A stretch of 64,000 bases of DNA from Streptomyces hygroscopicus (GTDB taxonomy: Bacteria > Actinomycetota > Actinomycetes > Streptomycetales > Streptomycetaceae). The stretch covers positions 10,106,001 to 10,170,000 of the forward strand of contig CP018627.1 of assembly GCA_002021875.1 (NCBI GenBank), given 5' to 3'. Each line of letters starts with the position of its first letter. Positions within the stretch are counted from its first letter, which is position 1. Made by a program: the position numbers and the translations under genes. Shown here in pieces: positions 60,928 to 64,000 of the stretch. The notes under the pieces were generated by a model. The model did not search any database and was not told the DNA's origin. It saw only the letters and a program-made list of their open reading frames with translations.

Positions 60928-61962
60928 GTGATCGTCTGGCTGAACGGTGCGTTCGGTGCGGGTAAAACCGCCACGGCCCGTGAATTGGTGGACTTCATGC
61001 CCGGCAGCACGTTCTACGACCCGGAGCTGGTCGGCAACGGTCTGCGGATGATGCTTCCGCGTAAACGTCTTGAACAGGTGTCCGACTACCAGGATCTGCC
61101 CTCCTGGCGCCGGCTGGTCGTGGACACCGGAGCGGCGCTGATCGCGGAGGTCGGCGGTCCGCTCGTGGTGGCGATGACGGTCCTCAGACAGGAGTACCGA
61201 GATGAGATCTTCGGTGGGTTCGCGGCCCGTCGCATCCCCGTGCGGCATGTTCTGCTCCACACCGATGAAACGATCCTTCGCGAGCGGATAGCCGGGCGCG
61301 AGGAGATACCCGGGGACCCGGAGGCGAACGAGTCCGTACGTCAGTGGTGCCTGGCCCATCTCGCCCCCTACCGGGCGGCCCTGCCCTGGCTGACCGCCGA
61401 TGCCCATGTCGTGGACACCACCGGCATCACCCCGCGCCAGACCGCCCAGCACATCGCCGACGCCGTCCGCGACGGCGCCGGGAGCTGCGACATCGTGCAG
61501 ACTCCGGAGCCGACGGCGGAGACGCTGGCCGCCGGGGTGCTGCTCTTCGACGAGGAGGACCGCGTGCTGCTCGTCGACCCCACCTACAAACCCGGCTGGG
61601 AGTTCCCCGGCGGCGTCGTCGAACCGGGCGAACCCCCGATGTGCGCCGGGGTGCGCGAGGTCACCGAAGAGCTGGGCGTACGGCTCGACGAACCGCTGCG
61701 GCTGCTGGTCGCCGACTGGGAACGCCCCCAGCCGCCCGGCTACGGGGGCCTGCGGCTGCTCTTCGACGGCGGCAAGCTCTCCAGCGCGGCCGCCCGGGAG
61801 GTGCTGCTGCCCGGCTCCGAACTGCGCGGCTGGCGCTTCGTCACCGAGAGCGAGGCGGCCGCGCTGCTGCCGCCGGTGCGGCTGAGCCGACTGCGCTGGG
61901 CGCTGCGCGCCCGCGAGCAGGGCCGCCCGCTCTATCTCGAAGCGGGCGTCCCGACCGGCTGA
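60928..61962 (+). CDS. TmrB-like P-loop domain fused to a Nudix hydrolase
   Basis: A 344-residue fusion. Residues 1 to about 185 form a small P-loop domain with Walker A NGAFGAGKTAT (7-14 core), like TmrB-type tunicamycin-resistance and AAA_33 kinases. From about 195 a Nudix domain follows; its box runs from Gly229 (GVVEPGE) to REVTEELG near 250, with intact catalytic Glu residues. It may phosphorylate or bind a nucleotide derivative and hydrolyse a diphosphate. GTG 60928 follows AGGGGGAAAT. Single gene; substrate unknown. Confidence 0.88.
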   Translation: MIVWLNGAFGAGKTATARELVDFMPGSTFYDPELVGNGLRMMLPRKRLEQVSDYQDLPSWRRLVVDTGAALIAEVGGPLVVAMTVLRQEYRDEIFGGFAARRIPVRHVLLHTDETILRERIAGREEIPGDPEANESVRQWCLAHLAPYRAALPWLTADAHVVDTTGITPRQTAQHIADAVRDGAGSCDIVQTPEPTAETLAAGVLLFDEEDRVLLVDPTYKPGWEFPGGVVEPGEPPMCAGVREVTEELGVRLDEPLRLLVADWERPQPPGYGGLRLLFDGGKLSSAAAREVLLPGSELRGWRFVTESEAAALLPPVRLSRLRWALRAREQGRPLYLEAGVPTG

Positions 61963-62089
61963 CCCACCGGCCCGCTCGTACCTCGTCCACCCACCCGTGC
62001 CCCACCGGCCTGCCGCGTCCCATAGCGGGACCGGGCCGTCGCCCCACGGTCCGGAACCGGCCGCGGGGCGATGGCGGGAGGGGGGAAGC

Positions 62090-63451
62090 TCAGCCCTTGC
62101 CCGCCGCGTACATCCCCAGGAACAGCGCCTCGGTCAGCGAGAGCTTCTCCAACTCCTGCGGTGAGACGCTCTCGTTGACCGCGTGGATCTGCGCATCCGG
62201 CTCGCTCAGCCCGATCAGCAGGATCTCCGCCTCCGGGTAGAGCGAGGCCAGCGTGTTGCACAGCGGGATCGAGCCGCCCTGCCCGGCGATCGCCATTTCC
62301 TGGCCGTCGTACGCCAGGCGCATCGCCTCCCGCATCGCCGCGTACGCCGGGCTCGTGGTGTCCGCGCGGAACGGCTGGCCCTGGCCGACCTGCTCCAGCG
62401 AGAGCCGCGCGCCCCACGGCACCGAGGACCGGAGGTGCTCGGCGAGCAGCCGGTTGGCCTCGGCCGCGTCCACGCCCGGCGGCACCCGCAGGCTGATCAG
62501 CGCCCGCGCGCTCGACTGGACGGACGGGGTGGCGCCGACCACCGGCGGGCAGTCGATGCCGATCACGGTGACCGCGGGGCGCGCCCAGATGCGGTCGGCG
62601 ACCGTACCGGAGCCGACCAGCCCGACCCCGTCGAGCACCTTGGCGTCCTTGCGGAACGCCTCCTCCGGATACTGCAGCCCGTCCCACTCCGCGTCCGCCT
62701 CGAGGCCCTTGACGGTGGTCGAGCCGTCCTCGGCGCGCAGCGAGTCCAGGACGCGGATCAGCGCGGCGAGCGCGTCCGGGGCCGCCCCGCCGAACTGACC
62801 GGAGTGCAGATTGCCCTCCAGGGTCTCCACCGAGACCCGCAGCAGCGTCATACCGCGCAGCGTGGCCGTGACCGTCGGCAGCCCGACCCGGAAGTTGCCC
62901 GCGTCGCCGATCACGATCGTGTCGGCGGTCAGCAGCTCCGGATGGGCCTCGGCATAGCGCTCCAGGCCGCCCGTGCCCTGCTCCTCCGAACCCTCCACGA
63001 TCATCTTGACGTTGACCGGGACCCCGCCCTGCTCCTTGAGCGCCCGCAGGGCGGTGAGATGCATGATCACGCCACCCTTGCAGTCCGCGGCGCCCCGCCC
63101 GTACCAGCGGCCGTCGCGCTCGGTCAGCTCGAAGGGCGGGGTGTGCCAGGCGGCCTCGTCCAGCGGGGGCTGCACGTCGTAATGCGCGTAGAGCAGCACG
63201 GTCGGGGCACCGGCCGGACCGGGCAGAAAGCCGTAGACGGACTGGGTGCCGTCGGGGGTGTCCAGCAGCGCCACGTCCTCGAACCCCTCGGCGCGCAGGG
63301 CGTCGGCGACCCACCGGGCGGCGGCCTCGCATTCGTCGCGCGGGAACTGCGCCGGGTCCGCGACCGACTTGAAGGCCACCAGCTCGGCCAGCTCGGTCCT
63401 CGCGCGCGGCTGCAGGGCGGCTACGGTAGCGGCGAGAGGCGCCTTCTCCAT
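62090..63451 (-). CDS. M20-family metallodipeptidase
   Basis: A 453-residue zinc peptidase. Metal ligands sit in LLYAHYDVQPP (His, with Asp), GRGAADCKGG (bridging Asp), EGSEEQGTGG (catalytic and ligand Glu), GDAGNFRVG and the C-terminal DAQIHAVNESV (His). A lid/dimerisation domain is inserted about 205-320. It cleaves dipeptides in the cytosol. ATG 63451 has GGAG 8 bases upstream; GTG 63460 is too close to it. Confidence 0.94.
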   Translation of the reverse strand: MEKAPLAATVAALQPRARTELAELVAFKSVADPAQFPRDECEAAARWVADALRAEGFEDVALLDTPDGTQSVYGFLPGPAGAPTVLLYAHYDVQPPLDEAAWHTPPFELTERDGRWYGRGAADCKGGVIMHLTALRALKEQGGVPVNVKMIVEGSEEQGTGGLERYAEAHPELLTADTIVIGDAGNFRVGLPTVTATLRGMTLLRVSVETLEGNLHSGQFGGAAPDALAALIRVLDSLRAEDGSTTVKGLEADAEWDGLQYPEEAFRKDAKVLDGVGLVGSGTVADRIWARPAVTVIGIDCPPVVGATPSVQSSARALISLRVPPGVDAAEANRLLAEHLRSSVPWGARLSLEQVGQGQPFRADTTSPAYAAMREAMRLAYDGQEMAIAGQGGSIPLCNTLASLYPEAEILLIGLSEPDAQIHAVNESVSPQELEKLSLTEALFLGMYAAGKG

Positions 63452-63620
63452 GGGGGTCACTCCTGGGGTGCGACGGGCAGGCGGCGGGATGCGCTGCGAT
63501 GGGCACGTATGTACGGCTTGATGCCGCGTGGCCGATCATCCCACAGCGGGGTCATCCGTCGGGGAGCCGTAGGATGCCGGGAAGGCGCATCAGGTCGGTC
63601 GATTGGGAGCGGATCCACAC

Positions 63621-64000
63621 GTGAGCAGCGACAACGCAGCCCCGGACAATGAGACGGTATGGGACGTCGTCGTGGTGGGCGCGGGCCCTGCGGGTGCCTC
63701 CGCGGCCCATGCCGCCGCCTGCGCCGGACGCCGGGTGCTGTTGTTGGAGAAGGCCGAACTGCCGCGCTACAAGACGTGCGGCGGCGGCATCATCGGTCCC
63801 TCGCGCGACGCACTCCCGCCGGGCTTCGAACTGCCGCTGCGGGAGCGGGTGCACGCGGTGACCTTCTCGCTCAACGGCAAGCTGGCCCGCACCCGCCGCT
63901 CCAAGCACGCGCTCTTCGGGCTGATCAACCGGCCGGAGTTCGACGCGGCCCTGGTCGAGGCCGCCAAGGACGCGGGCGCCGAGGTCCGTACGGGCGTCGC
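63621..64000 (+). CDS. Geranylgeranyl reductase family flavoprotein (5' part)
   Basis: The first 126 codons of an FAD-dependent reductase; the rest is beyond the window. The N-terminus has VWDVVVVGAGPAGASAAHAA for FAD, then LLLEKAELPRYKTCGGGI, the PxxKxCGGG motif typical of the geranylgeranyl/digeranylgeranylglycerophospholipid reductase family. Streptomycete members may reduce isoprenoids such as menaquinone tails. GTG 63621 follows GGGAGCGG. Divergent from the dipeptidase gene. Confidence 0.88.
   Translation, partial: MSSDNAAPDNETVWDVVVVGAGPAGASAAHAAACAGRRVLLLEKAELPRYKTCGGGIIGPSRDALPPGFELPLRERVHAVTFSLNGKLARTRRSKHALFGLINRPEFDAALVEAAKDAGAEVRTGV

Overview
The window is high-GC actinobacterial chromosome and most likely comes from a Streptomyces or a close relative. 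Codon third positions are strongly G/C, GTG and TTG starts are common, many genes overlap by 4 bases (ATGA), and the gene families are typical of the genus (DUF6421, DUF5134, DUF6986, CbtA/CbtB, MsiK-dependent sugar ABC systems, LacI/ROK pairs). I saw no rRNA, tRNA, CRISPR array, insertion sequence or phage gene. Several genes are broken, and the region looks like accessory (arm-like) chromosome rather than core.

Layout. 1-5.3 kb: a flavin monooxygenase cut by the window edge and its divergent TetR regulator, an AraC regulator divergent from an alpha/beta hydrolase, a secreted beta-lactamase-like protein and a LysE exporter. 5.3-10.1 kb: an M24-like protein, half an MFS transporter, a cobalamin riboswitch controlling cbtB-cbtA, a decayed stretch with frameshifted remnants, then VOC, DUF952 and lipoprotein genes.

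10.35-18.93 kb is the highlight: a one-strand cluster of a siderophore/B12-type ABC importer (binding lipoprotein, FecCD permease, ATPase), an MFS exporter, an asparagine-synthetase-like amidotransferase, a cytochrome P450 and a DIT1/PvcA-family isonitrile synthase. It should make an amidated, P450-modified isonitrile, plausibly a coupled di-tyrosine of hazimycin type. Directly downstream on the same strand are copper genes: a Met/His-rich membrane peptide, a CopA Cu(I) ATPase and a PCuAC copper chaperone. Isonitriles bind copper, so a metal-handling role is an attractive inference.

22.5-33.1 kb: MerR/SulP pair with a perfect palindrome between them; two CBS-BON proteins flanking a DUF1918-nitroreductase fusion; an ApbE / FMN-binding protein / ferric-reductase-like operon that forms an extracytoplasmic flavin electron-transfer module, divergent from a two-component system with a symmetric array of 11-bp-spaced repeats between them. 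33-52.7 kb: pirin, methyltransferase, PAP2, M56 peptidase, DUF5134, small oxidoreductases, GNAT, a GDPD phosphodiesterase, a DUF6421-SDR-aldolase operon, acyltransferase, thioredoxin, flavin reductase, etfB-etfA, a DUF6986 lyase and membrane proteins. 52.8-60.7 kb: an alpha-galactoside utilisation locus (LacI, ROK, GH27 alpha-galactosidase, ABC importer without its ATPase), interrupted by a truncated Ser/Thr kinase. 60.9-64 kb: a TmrB-like/Nudix fusion, an M20 dipeptidase and the start of a geranylgeranyl-reductase-family flavoprotein.

All family assignments come from reading motifs in the translated sequence. No database search was possible.
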